Source: Solobacterium sp. (GTDB taxonomy: Bacteria > Bacillota_I > Bacilli_A > Erysipelotrichales > Erysipelotrichaceae). Taken from it: a DNA stretch of 64,000 nt. The notes below the pieces were generated by a model. That model saw only the letters and a program-made list of their open reading frames with translations, ran no database searches and was not told the origin of the DNA. Position numbers and translations under genes: made by a program. Location: positions 1 to 64,000 of the forward strand of contig JAFRCE010000007.1 of assembly GCA_017404505.1 (NCBI GenBank), in the 5' to 3' direction. Positions 43,820 to 52,262 of this stretch are shown here, in pieces. Within the stretch, counting starts at the first letter, position 1, and the number at the start of each line of letters is the position of its first letter.

Positions 43820-44349
43820 TCGAAATGAATTACTGCATGCATTGCGGCACGAAACTGGAAGAGAAGTATCTCGCTTCCGAAGGAAGAAATATCCCTTACT
43901 GCCCGCACTGTCAGGATTACCGCTTTCCGGTATTCAATGCCGGGGTATCGATGATCATCGTCAATCCGGCCGAAGACAGGATCCTGATGATCCGCCAGTA
44001 CGGCGGCAGTGAATACATTCTCTGCGCCGGCTATATCAACAAAGGCGAAGATGCCGAAGACGCCGCCATCCGGGAAGTCCGGGAAGAACTCGGCTTCGCG
44101 GTAAAAAACATCCGCTTCAACCATTCCCATTACTACGCCCCGTCCAATACCCTGATGTTCAACTTCACCGTCACGGTCGAGGATGAAGCAGCCCGGCCGA
44201 ACGAGGAAATCGACACCTGGTCATGGTTCAGCCGCGAAGAGGCCCGTGAAGCAGTCCGGAAAAACAGTCTGGCCAAAGCCTTCCTGACTGGCTATCTCGA
44301 TGGCAGGTATGAATTTCCCGACGCGCCGGAAAAACCTTATAAACAGTAA
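43816..44349 (+). CDS. Nudix hydrolase with N-terminal zinc ribbon (NudC-like)
   Basis: A 177-residue protein. Residues 5-37 form a zinc ribbon (CMHCG and CPHCQD). The Nudix box is complete: G-x5-E-x7-REVREELGF, in YINKGEDAEDAAIREVREEL. The zinc ribbon plus Nudix layout recalls NAD+ diphosphatase NudC, but the full NudC N-terminal domain is missing and the NudC-specific SQPWPFP motif is not seen. The substrate is a nucleotide diphosphate or similar. It starts inside the TtcA-like gene end (ATGA) with GGGGGAG upstream. Confidence 0.9.
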   Translation: MIEMNYCMHCGTKLEEKYLASEGRNIPYCPHCQDYRFPVFNAGVSMIIVNPAEDRILMIRQYGGSEYILCAGYINKGEDAEDAAIREVREELGFAVKNIRFNHSHYYAPSNTLMFNFTVTVEDEAARPNEEIDTWSWFSREEAREAVRKNSLAKAFLTGYLDGRYEFPDAPEKPYKQ

Positions 44350-44390
44350 ACGAGCACGGATCAAATATGATCCATGCTCGTTTTTTTTAT
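44350..44390 (+). terminator. Terminator between the Nudix and ABC exporter genes
   Basis: A 13-bp stem starting ACGAGCACGGATC (44350-44362), pairing with 44369-44381, followed by eight T residues on the plus strand. The minus-strand ABC gene ends inside it. Confidence 0.88.
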
Positions 44391-46201
44391 GCTGTGACGG
44401 CGTTGACGACCATCTCTTCATACTGTCTGGTATAGAGGTCGTAGTAATAGCCTTTGCGGCGCATCAGTTCCCGGTGGGTGCCGCGTTCGATGATCTTGCC
44501 GTCCTTGACGACCAGGATCACGTCGGCGTCGACGATCGTCGAAAGACGGTGGGCGATGACGAAGGATGTTCGGCCTTTGATGACCGTGGCAATCGCATCC
44601 TGAATGGCTTTCTCCGTCAGGGTGTCAATCGAGGCAGTCGCTTCGTCGAGAACGAGGATGCGGGGATCGGCCAGAATGGCCCGGGCAAAGGACAGCAGCT
44701 GTTTTTCACCGGTCGAGAGAAGGTCGCCGCCTTCGCCGACTTCACTGTCGAGACCCTTGTCCATCTTCGCCAGCACGAAGTCCGCCGAGACCAGCTTCAG
44801 CGCCGCCAGGATCTCTTCGTCACTGGCATCCGGTTTGCCATAGCGCAGATTGTCCCTTACCGTTCCCGAGAACAGGTGCGGGGTCTGCAGCACGTAGCCG
44901 ATATTGGAATGGAGCCAGAGCTGGGAGCGGTCACGGGCATCCCGGCCGTCGATCAGCACCTGGCCTTCGGTCGGTTCAAAGAAACGGCAGACGAGGTTGA
45001 CCAGAGTGCTTTTGCCGGCGCCGGTTTCCCCGACGATCGCCACGTTGGTACCTTTCGGCACGGTCAGATCAAAGTGTTCAAGCACCATCTCATTGCCGTC
45101 CGGATACATGAAACTGACATCGCGGAATTCGACGTCGCCTTCCAGCGGTTCCCAGTTTTCCTTTTTCGGATTGAACGTGTCACCGTATTTTTCAATGACT
45201 TCCGGACGGTCCGCCACATCCGATTCGGTTTCCATCAGTCTGGTAAAACGTTCGATGTTGACCTGAATGGCAATCAGGGCGGCAATCGTCTCGATGATCA
45301 TGGTGATCGGTTCCATCATGCCCAGCGCATAGCTCATAAAGACGGATAACGTACCGATCTGCAGGACGCCTTCCATATTCAGACGGCCGCCCTGCCAGAG
45401 GATCAGCGCCAGAGCGATCGAACTCATCATTGTCCAGGTCGCCGAGAAGAAGGCGGAATATCTTGTCGCATGCACGGAAGTCCGGCGCATGTCGAGCGTG
45501 TCTTTTTTGAAGTCGTCGCCGATCGTTTCTTCCACGACCAGTGTCTTGATCGATTTCGCGCCGGTGATGCCTTCATTGAAGTTGCCGGTGATCTTGGAAT
45601 TGATTTCCCGGATGCGACGGTTGAGCGTCACCAGATGTTTCTGGAAATAGGAGACAGCCACGACAGCGATCGGCACCAGGACGGCGATATACATGGTCAG
45701 GTGAGCGTTGATGCCCAGCATGACGGCGAAGACAAACAGCAGATAGGAACCGTTCCAGACGATATCCATCAGACGCCAGGCAACCAGTTCACCGATCTTG
45801 CCGGTGTCGCTCATGACACGGGCGTGAATATAACCGACGTTGTTCTGGTTGAAGTAGGCAAAGGACAGTTCCTGCAGATGATTGAAGGAAGCGTCGCGCA
45901 GATCGCGGTCGACATCCATTTCCGTCTTGCCGGCCCAGTACAGACTGATATAGTTCAGGATCACCTGCACAGCCAGCACCAGCAGGAAGAGGACAACGAA
46001 GATACCGATGGTATCGAGTGTCTTTTCACCGATAAAGTGATCGATCGCATAGCGGTTGAACAGTGGGAAGATCGAGTCGATCAGACTGGCGACGATACCC
46101 ATCAGGACCATACTGATGATCCGTTTCCGGTATTTCCTGGTATAGGGAAGCAGCTTCGGCACACCGAAGAACGGCAGTTTCACATTCGTTTTCTCACTCA
46201 T
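44387..46201 (-). CDS. ABC exporter subunit, YheH/BmrD-like (catalytic half)
   Basis: A 604-residue half-transporter with six membrane helices (about 30-320) and an ATPase domain (about 370-600). Walker A is GETGAGKST and Walker B is ILVLDEATASID with the catalytic Glu intact. The signature is the degenerate LSTGEKQ instead of LSGGQ. This pattern is the mirror image of its partner upstream, as in heterodimeric exporters of the BmrCD/YheIH type. It overlaps the partner by eight bases. Likely exports drugs, lipids or peptides; the substrate is unknown. Confidence 0.92.
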   Translation of the reverse strand: MSEKTNVKLPFFGVPKLLPYTRKYRKRIISMVLMGIVASLIDSIFPLFNRYAIDHFIGEKTLDTIGIFVVLFLLVLAVQVILNYISLYWAGKTEMDVDRDLRDASFNHLQELSFAYFNQNNVGYIHARVMSDTGKIGELVAWRLMDIVWNGSYLLFVFAVMLGINAHLTMYIAVLVPIAVVAVSYFQKHLVTLNRRIREINSKITGNFNEGITGAKSIKTLVVEETIGDDFKKDTLDMRRTSVHATRYSAFFSATWTMMSSIALALILWQGGRLNMEGVLQIGTLSVFMSYALGMMEPITMIIETIAALIAIQVNIERFTRLMETESDVADRPEVIEKYGDTFNPKKENWEPLEGDVEFRDVSFMYPDGNEMVLEHFDLTVPKGTNVAIVGETGAGKSTLVNLVCRFFEPTEGQVLIDGRDARDRSQLWLHSNIGYVLQTPHLFSGTVRDNLRYGKPDASDEEILAALKLVSADFVLAKMDKGLDSEVGEGGDLLSTGEKQLLSFARAILADPRILVLDEATASIDTLTEKAIQDAIATVIKGRTSFVIAHRLSTIVDADVILVVKDGKIIERGTHRELMRRKGYYYDLYTRQYEEMVVNAVTA

Positions 46202-48026
46202 GGTCCGCCTCCTCTTCAATATTGCTCTGCTGCATCTGCAGGTCATAGATACGCCGGTAGATGCCGTTCTGTTCGAGCAGCTGCTCATGATTGCCACGCT
46301 CGACGATACGGCCCTGATCCATGACGATGATCTGATCCGCGTTCATCAGAGTGGTAATGCGGTGCGCGATCAGAATGACTGTCGCATCCCCGACGTTTTC
46401 CTTCAGGGCAGCTCTGATCCGGGCGTCCGTTTCTGCGTCGACCGCTGAAAGCGAGTCGTCGAAGATCATGACCGGCGGTTTCCGGATCAGCATCTGGGCA
46501 ATTGCCGTGCGCTGTTTCTGGCCGCCGGAAAGCGTCACGCCGCGCTCGCCGACATAGGTGTCATAGCCCTCGCTGAAATGATCGATAGCGTCATCCAGCG
46601 AAGCGATTCTTGCGGCATTGCGGACATCCTTCATATCCGAGGACTGCCGGGCAATGCGGATGTTTTCTGATAACGTTCTTGAGAACAGATACGGTTCCTG
46701 CAGAACCATGCCGATATTCTGCCGCAGCCACGATGTTTTGATCGTGCGGATATCCACACCGCCGACGGTGATCGTTCCGCCGCCTTCCGGAATGTCATAA
46801 AGTTTATCCAGCAGATACATCAGGGTCGACTTGCCGGAGCCGGTGCCGCCGAGAATGCCGATCGTCGATCCGGCTTTGATATCCAGCGAGATGTCATTCA
46901 GAATTTCGGCGCTGCCATTTTCATAAGCGAAGCTGACATGGTCAAAACGGATGTCGGCATGCATGTCCGGTGTCACGGCATCCGGCATGTCTTTTTCTTC
47001 TTCGCTGTTCATGATATAGCGCAGACGGTCAACGGAAATGCCGGCTTTCGACATGTTGGCGATCACCCTTCCAAGACCTCTGACCGGCCAGGTCAGCATC
47101 GTGTTGTAAGACACAAAAGCGATGTAGTTGCCGGCGGTCAGCTGGTTGGTGACACAGAGATACGATCCGAACAGGATCACGGCCAGATACTGGCCATAGG
47201 AGAAGATATCACCGGTGGACCAGAAGGCGGCCATCAGCTGCAGCAGTCGGATCCAGAGGTCGGTATAATAATGGTTCTGTTTTTCAAAACGCTCACGTTC
47301 ATATTTCTCACGGCCGAACGCCCGCACGACACGCACGCCGGTCAGGTTTTCCTGGGCAATCGAGGAAAGCTTTCCTTCTTCCTCGTCGACGATGCGGAAC
47401 TGGGCGCCGATCTTGCGGTGGAAGTAAAAACTGTAGCCGATGATGATCGGAATGAACGAAAAGGAAAGCGCCGTCAGCGGACCGCTGATACTGCTCATAA
47501 AGACAAGCGCCAGCAGGATCAGCATGATGCTTCGGATCAGCATGACCAGCTGTTCGGCCAGAAACATCTTGATCTGTTCGACGTCGGAAGTGCAGCGCTG
47601 AATGATATCACCGGTGCGGTTTTCGCTGTGCCATTTGAACGGCAGCCGCAGAATGTGATCAAACAGGTTGTTGCGCATCCGCTGCACGAGAGTTTCTGCC
47701 GCGATCGAATTGCAGAGACGGAACATAAAGCGGCAGAAGGCACTCAGCAGAGCGACGATCAGCACAGCGCCTGCGACATAGACCAGATGGCCGCGGAAAA
47801 ACGCTGCGCCGCCCAGTTCCTCCAGCTTCACGTTGACAAAAGCAGGAAGCGAGGAAGGCAGTCCGTTGAGGATCGTGTCGATCGTATAGCCGATGATCTT
47901 CGGATTGATCAGATCGGTCACGGACACCATGGCCGCAAAAAAGACCGCAAGAGCGAACCAGCGCTTTGCCCCTTTCAGGAAATACAGCAGCAGTGATGCT
48001 TTCGTTTTAAACTTCTGTTCCGGCAT
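46194..48026 (-). CDS. ABC exporter subunit, YheI/BmrC-like (non-canonical half)
   Basis: A 610-residue half-transporter with an N-terminal six-helix domain (about 20-330) and an ATPase domain (about 370-600). Walker A is GGTGSGKST and the signature LSGGQKQR is canonical. Walker B reads IFDDSLSAVD, so the catalytic Glu is Asp, as is usual for one subunit of heterodimeric exporters. Together with the downstream subunit the pair has one consensus and one degenerate ATP site. ATG 48026 with AGGTG upstream; a longer reading lacks a site. Confidence 0.92.
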   Translation of the reverse strand: MPEQKFKTKASLLLYFLKGAKRWFALAVFFAAMVSVTDLINPKIIGYTIDTILNGLPSSLPAFVNVKLEELGGAAFFRGHLVYVAGAVLIVALLSAFCRFMFRLCNSIAAETLVQRMRNNLFDHILRLPFKWHSENRTGDIIQRCTSDVEQIKMFLAEQLVMLIRSIMLILLALVFMSSISGPLTALSFSFIPIIIGYSFYFHRKIGAQFRIVDEEEGKLSSIAQENLTGVRVVRAFGREKYERERFEKQNHYYTDLWIRLLQLMAAFWSTGDIFSYGQYLAVILFGSYLCVTNQLTAGNYIAFVSYNTMLTWPVRGLGRVIANMSKAGISVDRLRYIMNSEEEKDMPDAVTPDMHADIRFDHVSFAYENGSAEILNDISLDIKAGSTIGILGGTGSGKSTLMYLLDKLYDIPEGGGTITVGGVDIRTIKTSWLRQNIGMVLQEPYLFSRTLSENIRIARQSSDMKDVRNAARIASLDDAIDHFSEGYDTYVGERGVTLSGGQKQRTAIAQMLIRKPPVMIFDDSLSAVDAETDARIRAALKENVGDATVILIAHRITTLMNADQIIVMDQGRIVERGNHEQLLEQNGIYRRIYDLQMQQSNIEEEADHE

Positions 48027-48097
48027 TGTTTTCACCTGAGAAGAATTATAGCAAATGCATGTAACGGATGCGACTGTGATACATGCTGTTTTCCACC

Positions 48098-48128
48098 AAA
48101 AAAGATCCCTCTTCACAAGGGATCCTTT
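48098..48128 (-). terminator. Terminator after the TGS-kinase gene
   Basis: A GATCCCT / AGGGATC stem (48104-48110 and 48118-48124) with a 7-base loop followed by six T residues on the minus strand. Confidence 0.8.
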
Positions 48129-48133
48129 CCCAC

Positions 48134-49795
48134 TCAGGAAACGAGGATACTGCCGCCGATGAATTCCCGGATGATGGAATTGTTGGCGATCACGCTGTCA
48201 TCCTCGATGGAAACGAAGAACGAAAGGAATTTCAGCATGCGCTGCGCCTCTTCATATTCCGCCATGTCTTCCGTGATGGCCGAAAGCAACGGCTCGGCAT
48301 ATTTCTTCAGCACGGCCAGTTCATACAGACAGGTACTGTTGAAGAAGACGTCCGCCTCACTGTTGTACGGGAAGATATTCACGTCTTCGCCGGCTCTGAC
48401 CAGCGGCCATTCGCGGATCGTCGTGGCGGCGTCACGGCCGCGTGTGCGGCTGTCCCTGACCATTCTTCTAAGCATTCGCGCGTCGGTCGTCGGAATGCGG
48501 TGATGCTGGTCGATATTCAGCTGTGTCAGCGGACTGATATAGATCTTGAATTTCTGTTCTTCGGCGATTTCGTCGGTCATGTCCGGATTCAGACCATGGA
48601 TGCCTTCAATGACGATCGGCTGCGTCTCGTCGATCGACGTGATGCGGCTGCCGTAACGCTTGACGCCTTCGATAAAGTCAAAGGTCGGAATGTCGACTTT
48701 CTTGCCGGCCAGCAGATCGTTCATCTGGCTTTCGAACAGTCTGACGTCAACGGCCGACAGGCTCTCAAAATCCAGGTTGCCGTTTTCATCGGGGATCAGC
48801 TCACTGCGGTCCAGGAAATAATCGTCGGTGCCAAGATAGAGCGGCTTCAGACCGATGACCCGCAGCTGAATGCAGAGCCGCTTGGCAAAGGACGTCTTGC
48901 CGGAAGAAGAAGGTCCGGCGATCAGAATGATGCGTTTGCCGGAGGCGTGGATCATCTCGGCGATCTCGGCGACCTTTTTTTCATGCAGGGCCTCACTCAG
49001 CATGATCAGATCTTTGTATTCCCGGTTCTTCACCTTGCGGTTCAGATCCGCCACGAATTCGACGTTCATCAGCTGGCACCAGTGCGTCTCTTCCGAGAAG
49101 GCTTCGTACAGCTGTTTCTGTTCCTTGAACGGCGGCAGAACGTCGGGCTTGCTGTAATACGGGAAGCGCAGCAGGATACCGTTGCGGTAGCGGCGCACCT
49201 CAAACAGTTTCAGGAAACCGGCGGACGGCACAAGATGAACATAGGACAGACCCATCTCGTCGGCGACCTGCACCAGCTCGGCTTCCCGCAGGTCTTCCGC
49301 CGATTCGATCAGGCGGTATTCGTCTGTCCGGTTGTTTTCTTTGAGATACTGCAGGATCTCTGCCCGCTCGATATGCTTTTCAAGGATGATGAGATCTTTG
49401 GCGACCATGGCCCGCATGCGCTCCTGGATCTGCTCGGCGGTTTCCTCGCTGATACCGGCGTGGATCCGGGTAAAGAGTCCCTGCGAAAGGGAATTGGCGA
49501 TCGTCACTTTGACATCCTTGCCGAACACGTCGTGAACCGCCGCGATATAGAGCAGGGAAAGCGAACACTGATAGCTCATATTGCCGTACGGCGAACGCAT
49601 GTCCATCAGCTCGATCCGGCAGTCTTCCATCAGCGGCATATCCAGCCGGCGGTTATGATGATTCACACTGACAGCCAGCACCTGATAGGGACAGTGGCCG
49701 GGATGCCTTTCGGCGATCTGCAGCGGCGTGATCCGCTCTTCACATTCATATTCACGCTGTTCCCCGTCCGGGAACATCACATTTATTCTGATCAT
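48134..49795 (-). CDS. Nucleoside kinase with N-terminal TGS and ThrRS-like domains
   Basis: A 553-residue fusion. Residues 1-60 are TGS-like, 60-190 resemble the second N-terminal domain of threonyl-tRNA synthetase, and about 280-500 form a uridine-kinase-type P-loop domain. The latter has ILIAGPSSSGKTSFAKRL, TDDYFLDR and VIEGIHGLNP. No synthetase catalytic domain exists. Such fusions are widespread in Firmicutes and Thermotoga and are annotated as nucleoside kinases of unknown role. Its ATG overlaps the stop of the GNAT pseudogene. Confidence 0.9.
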   Translation of the reverse strand: MIRINVMFPDGEQREYECEERITPLQIAERHPGHCPYQVLAVSVNHHNRRLDMPLMEDCRIELMDMRSPYGNMSYQCSLSLLYIAAVHDVFGKDVKVTIANSLSQGLFTRIHAGISEETAEQIQERMRAMVAKDLIILEKHIERAEILQYLKENNRTDEYRLIESAEDLREAELVQVADEMGLSYVHLVPSAGFLKLFEVRRYRNGILLRFPYYSKPDVLPPFKEQKQLYEAFSEETHWCQLMNVEFVADLNRKVKNREYKDLIMLSEALHEKKVAEIAEMIHASGKRIILIAGPSSSGKTSFAKRLCIQLRVIGLKPLYLGTDDYFLDRSELIPDENGNLDFESLSAVDVRLFESQMNDLLAGKKVDIPTFDFIEGVKRYGSRITSIDETQPIVIEGIHGLNPDMTDEIAEEQKFKIYISPLTQLNIDQHHRIPTTDARMLRRMVRDSRTRGRDAATTIREWPLVRAGEDVNIFPYNSEADVFFNSTCLYELAVLKKYAEPLLSAITEDMAEYEEAQRMLKFLSFFVSIEDDSVIANNSIIREFIGGSILVS

Positions 49796-50311
49796 TTCAG
49801 TTCCTCCTGATTCCTGTTTCCGGCGGCCGTCTGTTCTGCCAGACAGACATATTCTTCCATGTTTTCGCTTCCGCCGGTTTTTATAAAGCCGCTGTGCCGC
49901 AGCAGACGCCGCGAATATTCATTGTCTTTCTTCACACGGGCATGGATCTCTTCGATGCCGTATTCTGCAAAGACTGTCTGTCGAAAGAGACGGAGTGCCT
50001 CTGAGGCATAGCCACGATGCCGGTACGGCTTTTTGATCCGATAGCCGATTTCAAGACGGAGAGGACTTTTGACTCTCACTTCAAGAAATGCCCCGCAGGA
50101 TCTTTTCCTTCTGATCCAGAACAGCCAGAACAATGGTTCCGTTTTCTTTCGCCTGCATCAGCTGCCGCGCCATTTCCCGGCTTCTTCCTTCCACCAGCGG
50201 AAAGTCAAACAGATCCCTGAGCGCCGCACTGTCAGCTTCTCCCAGCGGCCGCAGAAGGATTTTGTCATTTTCTGAATATAATGGCTTACTCAGGAAATTA
50301 TGCATCCTCAT
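49792..50311 (-). pseudogene. GNAT acetyltransferase gene broken by a frameshift
   Basis: Two frames together make one RimJ/RimL-like acetyltransferase of about 165-170 residues. The N-terminal part (50311 to about 50081) has ILLRPLGEADSAALRDLF and ends with KILRGIS before TGA. The C-terminal part continues with AFLEVRVKSPLRLEIGYRI, then acetyl-CoA-binding RHRGYASEALRLF and NEYSRRLLRHSGF. The frames join at a run of four G on the minus strand (50094-50091), consistent with a one-base change. It could be a true pseudogene, an assembly error or programmed slippage. Confidence 0.75.
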
Positions 50312-50408
50312 TTCTCTTTCTGGTCTTGAAAAACAGTCTCTTTCTGATTATATCCTTTCCCTGTTTCCGGTTCTACAATATCACATGGAAAAAAGGAGGG
50401 ATCTGTTT

Positions 50409-51239
50409 ATGAAAAAGATCGCTACCATGCAGGATATTTCCTGTGTCGGCAAATGTTCTCTGACCGTCGCCCTGCCGGTGATTTCCGCCATGTGCATTGA
50501 GACAGCGGTCATTCCAACCGCAGTTTTATCGACGCATACGATGTTCAGTGGCTTCACCTTCCACGATCTGACCGGCGAGATCGTCCCGATCATGGATCAC
50601 TGGCAGAAGGAAGGCTTCGCCTTCGACGCGTTATATACCGGCTACCTCGGTTCCTTTGAACAGCTCAATATCGCCGCTTCCCTGTTTGCCCGCTTCGGCG
50701 CCGCTTCCCTGAAGATCGTCGATCCGTGCATGGCGGACAACGGCAAACTCTATGCCGGCTTCACCAAGGAATTCGCCCAAGCCATGAAAGGCTTATGCGC
50801 CAAAGCGGACATCATCTGCCCGAATATGACGGAAGCTTCCTTCCTGCTCGATATTCCCTATCAGACAGAATACGATGAAGTCTATGTCCGTGACGTACTC
50901 AGACAGCTGACCGACCTCGGTGCGAAGAAAGCCGTTCTGACCGGCATCTCCCTGGCCAAGGGAAAACTCGGCGCCTATGCCTACGACAGTGAGACGGATA
51001 CGTTCCTCTCCTACTTCAACGACGAAGAAGCTGAACACTTCCACGGCACCGGCGACATCTGGGCCAGCACCCTGTGCGGCGGCCTGGTGAACGGCAAATC
51101 CTTCGCGGAAGCCATTGCCATCGCCTGTGACTTCGTCAAGGAATGCATTCATGTCACACTGCAGGAAGAAAACCACAACACCTACGGTGTCAACTTCGAA
51201 CAGGCGATTCCCTATCTGATTCAGCGTCTGAACGGTTAA
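50409..51239 (+). CDS. pdxY: Pyridoxal/pyridoxamine kinase
   Basis: A 276-residue ribokinase-fold enzyme that phosphorylates vitamin B6 vitamers. The N-terminus (QDISCVGKCSLTVALP) and PTAVLSTHT match PdxY-type kinases. The anion-hole and catalytic region is HGTGDIWASTLCGGL, with the catalytic Asp in GTGD. ATG 50409 has an AAGGAGG site nine bases upstream; an upstream longer frame would overlap the opposing GNAT gene. Relevant to the window because glycogen phosphorylase needs pyridoxal phosphate, though no physical link is claimed. Confidence 0.92.
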   Translation: MKKIATMQDISCVGKCSLTVALPVISAMCIETAVIPTAVLSTHTMFSGFTFHDLTGEIVPIMDHWQKEGFAFDALYTGYLGSFEQLNIAASLFARFGAASLKIVDPCMADNGKLYAGFTKEFAQAMKGLCAKADIICPNMTEASFLLDIPYQTEYDEVYVRDVLRQLTDLGAKKAVLTGISLAKGKLGAYAYDSETDTFLSYFNDEEAEHFHGTGDIWASTLCGGLVNGKSFAEAIAIACDFVKECIHVTLQEENHNTYGVNFEQAIPYLIQRLNG

Positions 51240-51263
51240 TGCTGTAACTGAAAGGATCTGAAC

Positions 51264-51299
51264 AAAAAATGCCAAAGAGCACAGCTCCTTGGCATTTTT
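51264..51299 (+). terminator. Bidirectional terminator between pdxY and PAP2 genes
   Basis: A long stem, AAAATGCCAA plus GAGC pairing with GCTC and TTGGCATTTT (51265-51298), flanked by A and T runs. Confidence 0.85.
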
Positions 51300-52244
51300 C
51301 TATTTGATCATTTTTCTTCTGACGGCGGTAAACAGCAGCGGATACAGGAACATGGCATACAGGCCCAGAGCCAGGCCGGTCAGAAAGCTGGACAGTCTGG
51401 CTTCGACAAAGGCAAGAAGACGAACCTTGTGCAGCAGAGCGATTGCCGCCATGCCGATACTGCCGACGATAAAGCGCAGCGTCTTTTCTTTTTTCGAACC
51501 GTCCGTCTGGAAATTCAGATATTTCACTTCCAGCGCCGTGCCGGCAAACATACCGAAGAACACGCCGATGCACAGCATCGCGTCTTTCATCATATCAATG
51601 GGATCGACGATCAGTTCACCATTTGCGTAATCCATCGGATACGGACGGTTGAGGGCGTACCAGATACCGGCGGCGGAGAATGCCGCGGCGATCCATGGCA
51701 GATAACGGCGGTATTCCGGATGTGTATCGACAATGTTGTCACCCTTGTTGATCAGAAACATACTGACCGCCGCGATCACAAGTCCGGCCGCCACGTCCCG
51801 GAAGGTATGAACGCCGAGATACATGCGGCTGATGCCGATAAACACCGGTATGATAAGACACAGAAGCGCCTGCGGTTTCCGGCTGTCCTTCAGCATCCAG
51901 GCAATACTGCCGTAGACCGTACCGCTGACCTGGGTATGGAAGCTGGGAAAGGAGTAGCCGGAGGCGAATCTGGTTCCGGCCGGCGAAGGAACGATTCTTT
52001 TATCCAGGATCCAGGGACGGTAGATACTGAATGTCACTTTGAGAAACTGGTTCAGATACATACTGATGCCAAGCGCCAGCAGAATGTCCTTCCCTTCTTC
52101 CTTATCGCTGCACCAATAAAACAGAAACGGTATGACGGCAGCCGTGAAGGCGGTAATATCTGAGGCATAGGCAGCAATGAAATCAAATACCGGTCCGAGT
52201 ATTTCGCGGATATTCTGAAACCAGAGGAGAATCGATATTCCCAT
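51300..52244 (-). CDS. PAP2 superfamily membrane phosphatase
   Basis: A 314-residue integral membrane protein with six or more hydrophobic segments. The phosphatase motifs are all present: KVTFSIYRPW (KxxxxxxRP), SFPSFHTQ (PSxH type, His catalytic) and SRMYLGVHTFRDVAAG (SRxYLGxHxxxDV). Relatives dephosphorylate lipid phosphates such as undecaprenyl diphosphate or phosphatidic acid outside the membrane. A C-terminal extension of several helices is longer than usual. The next gene, tex, is in the same direction, 19 bases upstream. Confidence 0.92.
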   Translation of the reverse strand: MGISILLWFQNIREILGPVFDFIAAYASDITAFTAAVIPFLFYWCSDKEEGKDILLALGISMYLNQFLKVTFSIYRPWILDKRIVPSPAGTRFASGYSFPSFHTQVSGTVYGSIAWMLKDSRKPQALLCLIIPVFIGISRMYLGVHTFRDVAAGLVIAAVSMFLINKGDNIVDTHPEYRRYLPWIAAAFSAAGIWYALNRPYPMDYANGELIVDPIDMMKDAMLCIGVFFGMFAGTALEVKYLNFQTDGSKKEKTLRFIVGSIGMAAIALLHKVRLLAFVEARLSSFLTGLALGLYAMFLYPLLFTAVRRKMIK

Positions 52245-52262
52245 TCCCTTCTCCTTTCTTTT

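Noticed and set aside
43816-44349. True NAD+ diphosphatase NudC
   Set aside because: The zinc ribbon and Nudix box fit, but the full N-terminal domain and the SQPWPFP motif of NudC are missing, so only a NudC-like call is supported.
48134-49795. Threonyl-tRNA synthetase
   Set aside because: Only the TGS and second N-terminal domain are present; the rest is a P-loop kinase without class II synthetase motifs.
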